Positions 56,960 to 64,000 of a stretch of 64,000 bases of DNA are shown piece after piece. Where the stretch lies: contig BBMW01000003.1 of NCBI GenBank assembly GCA_000759755.1, positions 1-64,000 on the forward strand, in the 5' to 3' direction. Made by a program: the position numbers and the translations under genes. The stretch is from Citrobacter werkmanii NBRC 105721. GTDB lineage: Bacteria > Pseudomonadota > Gammaproteobacteria > Enterobacterales > Enterobacteriaceae. The notes under the pieces were generated by a model, which was not told the origin of the DNA, did not search any database, and saw nothing but the letters and a program-made list of their open reading frames with translations. How positions within the stretch are numbered: position 1 is the first letter of the stretch; each line of letters begins with the position of its first letter.

Positions 56960-57985
56960 ATGGTAACCATCCGTGATGTGGCACGACAGTCTGGCGTATC
57001 TGTAGCGACCGTTTCCCGCGTACTGAACAACAGTGCGCTGGTGAGTCCCGACACGCGTGAAGCGGTGATGAAAGCAGTCACTCATTTAGGCTATCGACCT
57101 AACGCCAATGCGCAGGCGCTGGCGACCCAGGTAAGTGACACCATTGGTGTGGTGGTGATGGATGTGTCAGATGCGTTTTTTGGCGCGCTGGTTAAAGCTG
57201 TCGATATGGTTGCCCAGCAGCATCAGAAATATGTCCTGATTGGCAATAGCTATCATGAGGCTGAAAAAGAACGTCATGCTATTGAGGTTTTGATTCGCCA
57301 ACGCTGTAACGCTCTGATTGTTCACTCTAAAGCGCTCAGCGATCGGGAACTGGCAGAGTTTATGGATCAGATCCCTGGCATGGTGCTGATCAATCGCCTT
57401 GTTCCGGGTTACGCCCACCGTTGCGTCTGCCTGGATAATATCAGCGGCGCCAAAATGGCGACCCGCATGCTGCTGAATAATGGTCATCAACGCATTGGTT
57501 ACCTGGCATCAAGCCATCGTATTGAAGATGATGCGATGCGCAAAGAAGGGTGGTTATCGGCCCTGAAAGAACAAGGGATTGATGCGGCGGAAAGCTGGAT
57601 CGGTACCGGTTCGCCAGATATGCAGGGCGGAGAGTCTGCGATGGTGGAGCTGCTGGGGCGCAACTTGCAACTGACGGCGGTCTTCGCCTACAACGACAAC
57701 ATGGCAGCGGGCGCACTGACCGCGTTAAAAGACAACGGCATCGCCATCCCATTACATCTTTCTATCATTGGCTTTGATGATATTCCCATTGCGCGTTACA
57801 CCGATCCACAACTGACAACCGTGCGCTATCCCATCGCCTCAATGGCAAAAATGGCGACGGAGCTTGCGCTGCAAGGCGCGGCGGGCACGTTAGATCCTGC
57901 GGCGTCGCATTGCTTTATGCCGACGCTGGTGCGTCGTCATTCTGTGGCATTGCGGCAGAATGCGGCACCGATCACTAACTCATAA
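56960..57985 (+). CDS. galS: GalS, galactose isorepressor (LacI family)
   Basis: The 341-aa LacI/GalR-family repressor has an N-terminal helix-turn-helix ([19 protein letters not shown]) and a hinge with [12 protein letters not shown] periplasmic-binding-like effector domain for galactose follows. It represses mglBAC and its own gene. It ends after ITNS, a few residues shorter than E. coli GalS. The ATG at 56960 has AGGG at suitable spacing; an upstream GTG in frame is less likely. Confidence 0.94.
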   Translation: MVTIRDVARQSGVSVATVSRVLNNSALVSPDTREAVMKAVTHLGYRPNANAQALATQVSDTIGVVVMDVSDAFFGALVKAVDMVAQQHQKYVLIGNSYHEAEKERHAIEVLIRQRCNALIVHSKALSDRELAEFMDQIPGMVLINRLVPGYAHRCVCLDNISGAKMATRMLLNNGHQRIGYLASSHRIEDDAMRKEGWLSALKEQGIDAAESWIGTGSPDMQGGESAMVELLGRNLQLTAVFAYNDNMAAGALTALKDNGIAIPLHLSIIGFDDIPIARYTDPQLTTVRYPIASMAKMATELALQGAAGTLDPAASHCFMPTLVRRHSVALRQNAAPITNS

Positions 57986-57994
57986 AGTTGAGCC

Positions 57995-58010
57995 ATGTAA
58001 CCGCTTTCAA
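57995..58010 (+). promoter_or_regulatory. GalS/GalR operator upstream of mglB
   Basis: atgtaaccgctttcaa matches the gal operator pattern with the central CG step and GTAA/TTCA arms. It lies immediately upstream of the CRP site. Confidence 0.8.
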
Positions 58011-58012
58011 TA

Positions 58013-58028
58013 TGTGAGTAAATTCACA
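58013..58028 (+). promoter_or_regulatory. CRP site of the mglBAC promoter
   Basis: tgtgagtaaattcaca is a perfect match to TGTGA-N6-TCACA. With the adjacent gal operator this reproduces the known mgl control region. Confidence 0.9.
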
Positions 58029-58277
58029 GTATATTAACAATGCGATAGCTATGATGACACTGTTTGTTGCGCTGTAACTACTATGTAACGGTGAATAATC
58101 ACTTTCATCGAGGTATTGGTGCCTTAAACAAAAATTAAAGCCAGTTTTTGGAGCGTTGCCAGGCACGGAAGAATTATTTTTAAAAGTGAGCTTCGGCGAT
58201 CAGTAACACTTCAGTAACGTTCTGCCTGCCGAGCATTTATCTCAAGTACTACCCTGCATAATAAAACCGGAGATACC

Positions 58278-59276
58278 ATGAATAAGAAGGTGTTGACCCT
58301 GTCTGCTGTAATGGCAAGCATGTTATTCGGCGCGGCTGCGCACGCTGCTGATACCCGCATTGGTGTGACGATTTATAAGTACGACGATAACTTTATGTCT
58401 GTGGTACGTAAGGCTATTGAAAAAGATGCCAAAGCGGCGCCTGACGTACAGTTGCTGATGAATGACTCGCAGAACGACCAGTCCAAACAAAACGACCAGA
58501 TCGACGTATTGCTGGCAAAAGGCGTTAAAGCACTGGCGATTAACCTGGTTGACCCGGCAGCTGCAGGCACGGTAATTGAAAAAGCACGCGGTCAGAACGT
58601 GCCGATCGTGTTCTTCAACAAGGAACCTTCTCGTAAAGCGCTGGACAGCTATGACAAAGCGTATTACGTCGGTACTGACTCTAAAGAGTCTGGCATTATT
58701 CAGGGTGATTTGATTGCAAAACACTGGGCTGCTAACCCGAACTGGGATCTGAATAAAGACGGTAAAATTCAGTTTGTTCTGCTGAAAGGCGAACCGGGAC
58801 ACCCGGATGCTGAAGCACGTACCACTTACGTGATCAAAGAGCTGAACGACAAGGGCATTAAAACTGAGCAACTGCAGTTGGATACCGCGATGTGGGATAC
58901 CGCTCAGGCGAAAGATAAGATGGATGCGTGGATGTCCGGTCCGAACGCTAACAAAATTGAAGTGGTTATCGCCAACAACGATGCGATGGCGATGGGCGGA
59001 GTTGAAGCACTGAAAGCGCACAACAAAACCAGCGTACCGGTATTTGGCGTGGATGCGCTGCCTGAAGCGCTGGCCCTGGTGAAATCCGGTGCCATGGCCG
59101 GTACCGTGCTGAACGATGCCAACAACCAGGCGAAAGCGACTTTCGATTTGGCGAAAAACCTGGCTGATGGCAAAGGCGCAGCAGACGGCACTAACTGGAA
59201 AATTGACAACAAAATTGTTCGCGTTCCGTACGTCGGTGTCGATAAAGATAATCTGGCTGAGTTCACTAATAAATAA
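58278..59276 (+). CDS. mglB: MglB, periplasmic galactose/glucose-binding protein
   Basis: The 332-aa precursor has a signal peptide ending FGAAAHA at residue 23. The mature protein starts [16 protein letters not shown] and is nearly identical to MglB. It delivers galactose and glucose to MglA/MglC and, when bound to ligand, to the Trg chemoreceptor. The calcium loop DLNKDGKIQ is present. GGAGATACC precedes the ATG. Confidence 0.97.
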   Translation: MNKKVLTLSAVMASMLFGAAAHAADTRIGVTIYKYDDNFMSVVRKAIEKDAKAAPDVQLLMNDSQNDQSKQNDQIDVLLAKGVKALAINLVDPAAAGTVIEKARGQNVPIVFFNKEPSRKALDSYDKAYYVGTDSKESGIIQGDLIAKHWAANPNWDLNKDGKIQFVLLKGEPGHPDAEARTTYVIKELNDKGIKTEQLQLDTAMWDTAQAKDKMDAWMSGPNANKIEVVIANNDAMAMGGVEALKAHNKTSVPVFGVDALPEALALVKSGAMAGTVLNDANNQAKATFDLAKNLADGKGAADGTNWKIDNKIVRVPYVGVDKDNLAEFTNK

Positions 59277-59288
59277 ATCTCCGTCTGT

Positions 59289-59309
59289 GGGCGCAATTTC
59301 ATTGCGCCC
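59289..59309 (+). promoter_or_regulatory. mglB-mglA intergenic stem-loop
   Basis: gggcgcaat and attgcgccc form a perfect 9-bp stem around loop ttc, 12 bp after mglB. No T tract follows. Such a hairpin would protect mglB mRNA from 3' decay and explain high MglB versus MglA/C levels. Confidence 0.75.
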
Positions 59310-59346
59310 TTAATAACGCGCTTTGCAAGGCCAACAAGGTATATTT

Positions 59347-60867
59347 ATGGTCAGCACACATACTCAGTCGTCAGGCGAATACTTGTTGGAAATGACCGGC
59401 ATCAACAAGTCTTTTCCCGGCGTTAAGGCTCTTGATAATGTTAATTTAAAAGTCCGCCCACATTCGATTCACGCCTTAATGGGCGAGAACGGCGCGGGGA
59501 AATCCACATTATTGAAGTGTCTTTTCGGTATCTATCAAAAAGATTCCGGTAGTATTTTATTTCAGGGTAAAGAAATAGATTTTCATTCGGCGAAAGAGGC
59601 GCTTGAAAATGGTATTTCGATGGTCCACCAGGAATTAAACCTGGTATTACAACGTTCCGTGATGGACAACATGTGGCTGGGGCGCTATCCCACTAAAGGT
59701 ATGTTTGTCGATCAGGAAAAAATGTACCGTGATACCAAAGCGATATTTGATGAGCTGGATATTGATATCGATCCGCGGGCGCGCGTCGGTACCTTATCCG
59801 TTTCACAAATGCAGATGATCGAAATTGCCAAAGCCTTCTCCTATGATGCCAAAATCGTCATTATGGATGAGCCGACTTCATCGTTAACCGAGAAAGAAGT
59901 TAATCATCTGTTCACCATTATTCGTAAGCTGAAAGAGCGTGGATGCGGTATCGTTTATATTTCTCACAAAATGGAAGAAATCTTCCAACTGTGTGATGAA
60001 ATTACCGTACTGCGCGACGGGCAGTGGATCGCAACCCAGCCGCTGGAAGGGCTGGATATGGACAAGATCATCGCCATGATGGTTGGACGTTCGCTGAACC
60101 AACGTTTTCCTGATAAAGAAAACAAACCTGGTGAAGTGATTCTGCAAGTGCGTAACCTGACCTCGCTGCGTCAACCGTCGATTCGTGATGTCTCGTTTGA
60201 TTTGCACAAAGGGGAAATCCTCGGGATTGCCGGTCTGGTAGGCGCAAAACGCACTGATATCGTTGAAACGCTTTTTGGTATTCGTGAGAAATCATCGGGT
60301 ACGATTACGTTACACGGCAAAAAAATTAATAACCACAGCGCCAATGAAGCCATCAACCATGGCTTTGCACTGGTCACGGAAGAGCGCCGCTCAACCGGTA
60401 TTTATGCGTATCTGGACATTGGTTTTAACTCGTTAATCTCCAATATCCAAAACTATAAAAATAAAGTCGGCCTGCTGGATAATTCCCGCATGAAGAGCGA
60501 TACCCAATGGGTGATTGACTCCATGAGGGTGAAAACGCCGGGCCATCGTACGCAAATCGGTTCACTTTCCGGGGGGAATCAGCAAAAGGTGGTTATTGGC
60601 CGCTGGCTATTAACACAGCCAGAAATCCTGATGCTGGATGAACCTACCCGTGGAATCGATGTCGGCGCAAAATTTGAAATTTATCAGTTGATTGCCGAAC
60701 TCGCGAAAAAAGATAAGGGGATTATTATTATTTCCTCTGAAATGCCGGAGCTGCTGGGTATTACCGATCGTATTCTGGTAATGAGCAATGGTCTCGTTGC
60801 CGGAATTGTTGACACTAAAACGACAACGCAAAACGAAATCCTCCGTCTTGCGTCTTTGCACCTTTAA
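59347..60867 (+). CDS. mglA: MglA, galactose ABC transporter double-ATPase
   Basis: The 506-aa protein has two ABC domains of the carbohydrate uptake-2 type. Domain 1 has Walker [10 protein letters not shown] near residue 48 and Walker [11 protein letters not shown]. Domain 2 has a degenerate Walker A (GLVGAKRTD), as usual in this family, and a standard LSGGNQQK signature and [10 protein letters not shown]. It powers MglC. The ATG at 59347 with AAGG ahead gives the standard length; the frame extends 8 codons upstream. Confidence 0.96.
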   Translation: MVSTHTQSSGEYLLEMTGINKSFPGVKALDNVNLKVRPHSIHALMGENGAGKSTLLKCLFGIYQKDSGSILFQGKEIDFHSAKEALENGISMVHQELNLVLQRSVMDNMWLGRYPTKGMFVDQEKMYRDTKAIFDELDIDIDPRARVGTLSVSQMQMIEIAKAFSYDAKIVIMDEPTSSLTEKEVNHLFTIIRKLKERGCGIVYISHKMEEIFQLCDEITVLRDGQWIATQPLEGLDMDKIIAMMVGRSLNQRFPDKENKPGEVILQVRNLTSLRQPSIRDVSFDLHKGEILGIAGLVGAKRTDIVETLFGIREKSSGTITLHGKKINNHSANEAINHGFALVTEERRSTGIYAYLDIGFNSLISNIQNYKNKVGLLDNSRMKSDTQWVIDSMRVKTPGHRTQIGSLSGGNQQKVVIGRWLLTQPEILMLDEPTRGIDVGAKFEIYQLIAELAKKDKGIIIISSEMPELLGITDRILVMSNGLVAGIVDTKTTTQNEILRLASLHL

Positions 60868-60882
60868 GATTAGGGGCTCCTC

Positions 60883-61893
60883 ATGAGTGCGTTAAATAAG
60901 AAAAGTTTTCTTACTTACCTGAAAGAAGGCGGAATTTACGTTGTTCTTTTGGTTTTGCTGGCAATTATTATTTTCCAGGATCCCACTTTCTTAAGTTTAC
61001 TCAACCTGAGTAATATTCTGACTCAGTCCTCGGTGCGTATTATTATCGCATTGGGTGTTGCGGGACTGATTGTTACGCAAGGGACAGACCTGTCGGCAGG
61101 GCGTCAGGTTGGTCTGGCGGCAGTGGTGGCGGCAACCTTACTGCAGTCGATGGAGAACGCCAACAAGGTATTCCCGGAAATGGCGACGATGCCGATCATC
61201 GTGGTGGTGCTGATTGTCTGCGTCATCGGTGCGATTATCGGTCTGGTGAACGGTATCATCATCGCGTATCTGAACGTGACGCCGTTTATTACCACGTTGG
61301 GTACGATGATCATCGTCTACGGGATCAACTCCCTGTACTACGATTTTGTCGGCGCATCGCCAATTTCTGGCTTTGACAGCGGATTCTCAACCTTTGCGCA
61401 GGGCTTTATCGCGCTGGGCAGCTTCCGACTCTCTTATATCACTTTCTATGCGCTGATTGCCGTGGCCTTTGTGTGGGTGCTGTGGAACAAGACCCGCTTC
61501 GGTAAAAACATTTTTGCTATCGGCGGTAACCCAGAGGCGGCGAAAGTGTCTGGCGTGAACGTCGCGCTGAACCTGCTGATTATCTATGCGTTGTCTGGTG
61601 TGTTCTATGCCTTCGGTGGTTTGCTGGAAGCGGGACGTATCGGCTCGGCGACCAACAACCTCGGTTTTATGTATGAGCTGGATGCGATTGCGGCGTGTGT
61701 GGTTGGCGGCGTGTCGTTTAGCGGTGGGGTAGGGACCGTCTTCGGCGTGGTGACCGGTGTGATTATCTTTACCGTCATTAACTACGGTCTGACTTACATC
61801 GGCGTTAACCCATACTGGCAGTACATTATTAAGGGCGGCATCATCATCTTCGCGGTGGCGCTGGACTCACTGAAGTACGCGCGTAAGAAGTAA
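60883..61893 (+). CDS. mglC: MglC, galactose ABC transporter permease
   Basis: The 336-aa BPD_transp_2 permease of the RbsC type has about nine to ten helices. VTQGTDLSAGRQVGLAAVV, GGNPEAAKVSGVNV and CVVGGVSFSGGVGT are conserved. As a homodimer it forms the membrane channel for galactose import with MglA. It starts 15 bp after mglA and ends at a strong terminator shared with preA. Confidence 0.96.
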   Translation: MSALNKKSFLTYLKEGGIYVVLLVLLAIIIFQDPTFLSLLNLSNILTQSSVRIIIALGVAGLIVTQGTDLSAGRQVGLAAVVAATLLQSMENANKVFPEMATMPIIVVVLIVCVIGAIIGLVNGIIIAYLNVTPFITTLGTMIIVYGINSLYYDFVGASPISGFDSGFSTFAQGFIALGSFRLSYITFYALIAVAFVWVLWNKTRFGKNIFAIGGNPEAAKVSGVNVALNLLIIYALSGVFYAFGGLLEAGRIGSATNNLGFMYELDAIAACVVGGVSFSGGVGTVFGVVTGVIIFTVINYGLTYIGVNPYWQYIIKGGIIIFAVALDSLKYARKK

Positions 61894-61906
61894 CGATAAA
61901 ACGCTA

Positions 61907-61942
61907 AAAGGCCGGTGCAGCGCAATCTGCACCGGCTTTTTT
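61907..61942. terminator. Bidirectional terminator mglBAC / preTA
   Basis: gccggtgcag and ctgcaccggc pair over 10 bp with loop cgcaat. AAAA precedes and TTTTTT follows. It lies in the 56-bp gap between convergent mglC and preA. Confidence 0.93.
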
Positions 61943-61949
61943 GTCAGCG

Positions 61950-63185
61950 TTATAATGTTAACGCGTGCTCTTTCTCTCCGGATTTAAATTTTACTTCACC
62001 CAGGTCGATACAGGCGACCGGGCAAACGTGGCCGCACAGCAAGCATCCCACACATTTTTCCGTGTCACAGTGTGGGGTGCGGGTTTGCTCATTCCATTCC
62101 ATCGCCTGATGCCCACCGTCATAGCAGGAGATGTAGCAGCGACCACAGCCCACGCATTTATCGAGATGGATGTTCGGATAGACGATGTAGCTACGGTCAA
62201 GATCTTCTGCGGGGATGATATTGGCATTGGCAAGGCCCACCATCTCCTCCAGTGAGTCAAACCCTTGATCGGCGAGGTAATGCGACAGCCCGCTGGTCAT
62301 GTCCTCCACAATCCGATAACCATACTGCATGATCCCGGTGGTCACCTGCAGCGTGGCCGCGCCTAACAGTAAAAACTCGGCGGCATCCTCCCAGGTTTCT
62401 ATACCCCCGATGCCGCTAATCGGGAAATCGCGCAGTTCAGGGTGCATGCGCAGTTGCTGAATAAATCGCAGGGCGATAGGTTTAACGGCCTTGCCGGAGT
62501 AGCCGGAAATACTGGATTTACCGTTGACGACGGGCATCCCAATTTTCCGGTTCAGATCGATATTGGTGATGGATTTAACCGTATTGATGGTCGCGATACC
62601 GTCGGCGCCACCGCGTTTTGCCGCCAGCGCCACCTCGCACATATCACCAATATTTGGCGTCATTTTAGCCAGCATTGGCAGGGTAGAGCCGCGTTTAACC
62701 GCCCGACAGTATTTTTCAACCAGCTCAGGGCTTTGCCCCACATCGCTGCCCATGGCATGTGAGGTCATTTGCGGGCACGAGAAGTTACACTCGATCATAT
62801 CTGCACCCGCTTCTTCAACCAGACGGGCCAGCTCCTGCCATTGCTGCTCATTTTCTCCCATGATCGACGCAATCAGGACCTTGTCCGGGTAGTCCTGCTT
62901 CAGTCGGCGGATCGCGGCCAGATTCTCCTCCAGCGGATGCTCGGCAATTTGCTCCATATTTTTGAAGCCAACAAAGCCGGTATCTTCTTTGGTCAGATGG
63001 TCAAAACGTGGGGAGACTTCATTCGCAATAAAGAAACCGATGGTTTTAAAAACAATCCCGCCCCAGCCGGTATCATAGGCTTTGGCGCACATGTCATAGC
63101 AGTTGCCCACCGGAGAAGAAGAGAGGCAGAACGGGTTGGGGAATTTGACGCCGCAAAAAGTAATAGAAAGATCTTTCGTTAACAT
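61950..63185 (-). CDS. preA: PreA, dihydropyrimidine dehydrogenase catalytic subunit
   Basis: The 411-aa protein has an N-terminal FMN-binding dihydroorotate dehydrogenase-like barrel, with NFSCPQM carrying the catalytic Cys and AKMTPNIGD following. A C-terminal 2x[4Fe-4S] ferredoxin domain carries [11 protein letters not shown] and [11 protein letters not shown]. With PreT it reduces uracil and thymine with NADH. The start overlaps the preT stop by 7 bp (ATGTTAA), so translation is coupled. A TTG two codons upstream is not needed. Confidence 0.95.
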   Translation of the reverse strand: MLTKDLSITFCGVKFPNPFCLSSSPVGNCYDMCAKAYDTGWGGIVFKTIGFFIANEVSPRFDHLTKEDTGFVGFKNMEQIAEHPLEENLAAIRRLKQDYPDKVLIASIMGENEQQWQELARLVEEAGADMIECNFSCPQMTSHAMGSDVGQSPELVEKYCRAVKRGSTLPMLAKMTPNIGDMCEVALAAKRGGADGIATINTVKSITNIDLNRKIGMPVVNGKSSISGYSGKAVKPIALRFIQQLRMHPELRDFPISGIGGIETWEDAAEFLLLGAATLQVTTGIMQYGYRIVEDMTSGLSHYLADQGFDSLEEMVGLANANIIPAEDLDRSYIVYPNIHLDKCVGCGRCYISCYDGGHQAMEWNEQTRTPHCDTEKCVGCLLCGHVCPVACIDLGEVKFKSGEKEHALTL

Positions 63186-64000
63186 GAGCAAGCTCCCTCT
63201 AAGTAGTGATGAATGGCCTGAGCGGCTTCTTTTCCGGTTTTCACGGCGTAAACCACCGTTTTATCGCCTTTTACAATATCGCCCGCGGCAAACAAAGCGG
63301 GATCGGCGGTTTGATAATTATCCGTATCGATAAGATTGCGCTGTGGTTTTAACGCGGTGAAATTTTCAAGTTGAGCATGTTGACCAACGGCGAGAATAAT
63401 ATGTTCGGCTTCAAGCGTCAGTTCTCCCGGCAGGCGAACGTGTTTAAAAGTAACCCGCTTTCCGCTAACCGCCACAGGCGTGAAACCGTCAATAATCGAT
63501 ACCCCTAACGCTTGTGTGCTGCTGAACTCTTTATCGCTGGCTGGGAAATCGGCCAGTTCTTCACGGGCGACACAGGTAACTGACGGACAGCCCAGTAGTT
63601 TCAACGTGCTGGCGACATCCATCGCGACATCGCCGCCGCCGATGATCAATGCGCTTTGCGCGACGGTAATATCGCCTTTGGAGTGCCTGGCCCGCTGCAG
63701 GAAGTCGACGGCTATTTCGACGTTTTCTGCCTGGTCAAACAGGGGTAACATGGAGCCGTAAGACATCCCTACGGTAACCAGTACGGCGCGGTATTCTGTT
63801 TTGAGTTGCTCAACGGAAAGGGCATGGCCGACTTCACAATTGCATTTGATGGTTACGCCCATCTCAACGATACGAGCAATTTCGTTATCTAAAACAGCAT
63901 GTGGCAGACGAAACTCTGGAATGCCATAGCGTAACCAGCCGCCAGGTTGGGCCTGCTTTTCATAGATAGTGACGTCATAGCCCAGATTGCTCAGCGTTAC
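63179..64000 (-). CDS. preT: PreT, dihydropyrimidine dehydrogenase FAD subunit (3' part)
   Basis: This is the C-terminal 273 residues of a GltD-like FAD/NAD(P)H oxidoreductase; the 5' end lies beyond the window. The visible part begins inside the FAD-binding region ([20 protein letters not shown]) and includes the NAD-binding [15 protein letters not shown] and the terminal [29 protein letters not shown]. The C-terminus ACSC matches PreT. The full-length family member has 412 residues. It passes electrons to PreA. Confidence 0.94.
   Translation of the reverse strand, partial: VTLSNLGYDVTIYEKQAQPGGWLRYGIPEFRLPHAVLDNEIARIVEMGVTIKCNCEVGHALSVEQLKTEYRAVLVTVGMSYGSMLPLFDQAENVEIAVDFLQRARHSKGDITVAQSALIIGGGDVAMDVASTLKLLGCPSVTCVAREELADFPASDKEFSSTQALGVSIIDGFTPVAVSGKRVTFKHVRLPGELTLEAEHIILAVGQHAQLENFTALKPQRNLIDTDNYQTADPALFAAGDIVKGDKTVVYAVKTGKEAAQAIHHYLEGACSC

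Noticed and set aside
58323-59021. 232-codon open frame antisense to mglB
   Set aside because: It lies entirely within mglB, whose identity is certain, and resembles no protein family.

Overview
The window is a chromosomal segment of an enterobacterium of the Escherichia/Salmonella/Citrobacter group. Nearly every backbone gene is close to its E. coli K-12 counterpart in sequence, length and order. Seen against the usual map, the window runs from the proL tRNA to preT. The accessory genes and repeats (an ERIC unit, REP palindromes) fit a Citrobacter-like genome best, but the genus is an inference from gene content only. No rRNA, CRISPR array, prophage or intact insertion sequence was seen.

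Layout. 0-8.4 kb: proL tRNA, yejM-yejL, yejK, rplY, radD, rsuA, bcr, yejG. 8.4-16.3 kb: yejFEBA peptide ABC transporter, the EAL phosphodiesterase pdeN and the murein endopeptidase mepS. 16.7-20 kb: lpxT, yeiR, yeiQ. 20-27.7 kb: a first accessory block with uxuA, a MocR-type regulator, torCAD for TMAO respiration, and a palindromic MITE-like element of about 308 bp. 27.7-34 kb: yeiP, yeiW, setB and fruBKA with two Cra operators. 34.1-37.8 kb: a second accessory block with a small lipoprotein, a Dcu-type transporter, an Asp/Glu racemase and a HypT-like LysR regulator. 38-49.3 kb: psuKG-psuT, yeiI, nfo, yeiH/yeiE, lysP and a catecholate siderophore receptor at the cirA position. 49.6-53.8 kb: a third accessory block with an organophosphate-type MFS transporter, a SerB-like phosphatase, a diverged L-serine dehydratase and an XRE regulator. 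53.8-64 kb: yeiG, folE, yeiB, galS, mglBAC, preA and the 3' part of preT.

How the genes work together. Catabolic modules dominate: fructose PTS (fruBKA), galactose ABC uptake with its own repressor (galS-mglBAC), pseudouridine breakdown (psuKGT), hexuronate steps (uxuA with yeiQ), pyrimidine reduction (preTA), peptide and microcin C import (yejABEF) and TMAO respiration (torCAD). The cassette between the siderophore receptor and yeiG is the best candidate for an undescribed system. The gene order suggests import of a phosphorylated hydroxyamino acid such as phosphoserine, dephosphorylation, then deamination to an oxoacid. Its dehydratase departs from the family at several conserved motifs, so its substrate is uncertain.

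Starts were set by ribosome-binding sites and by agreement with the known family length. Comparisons with E. coli are from memory; no searches were run.
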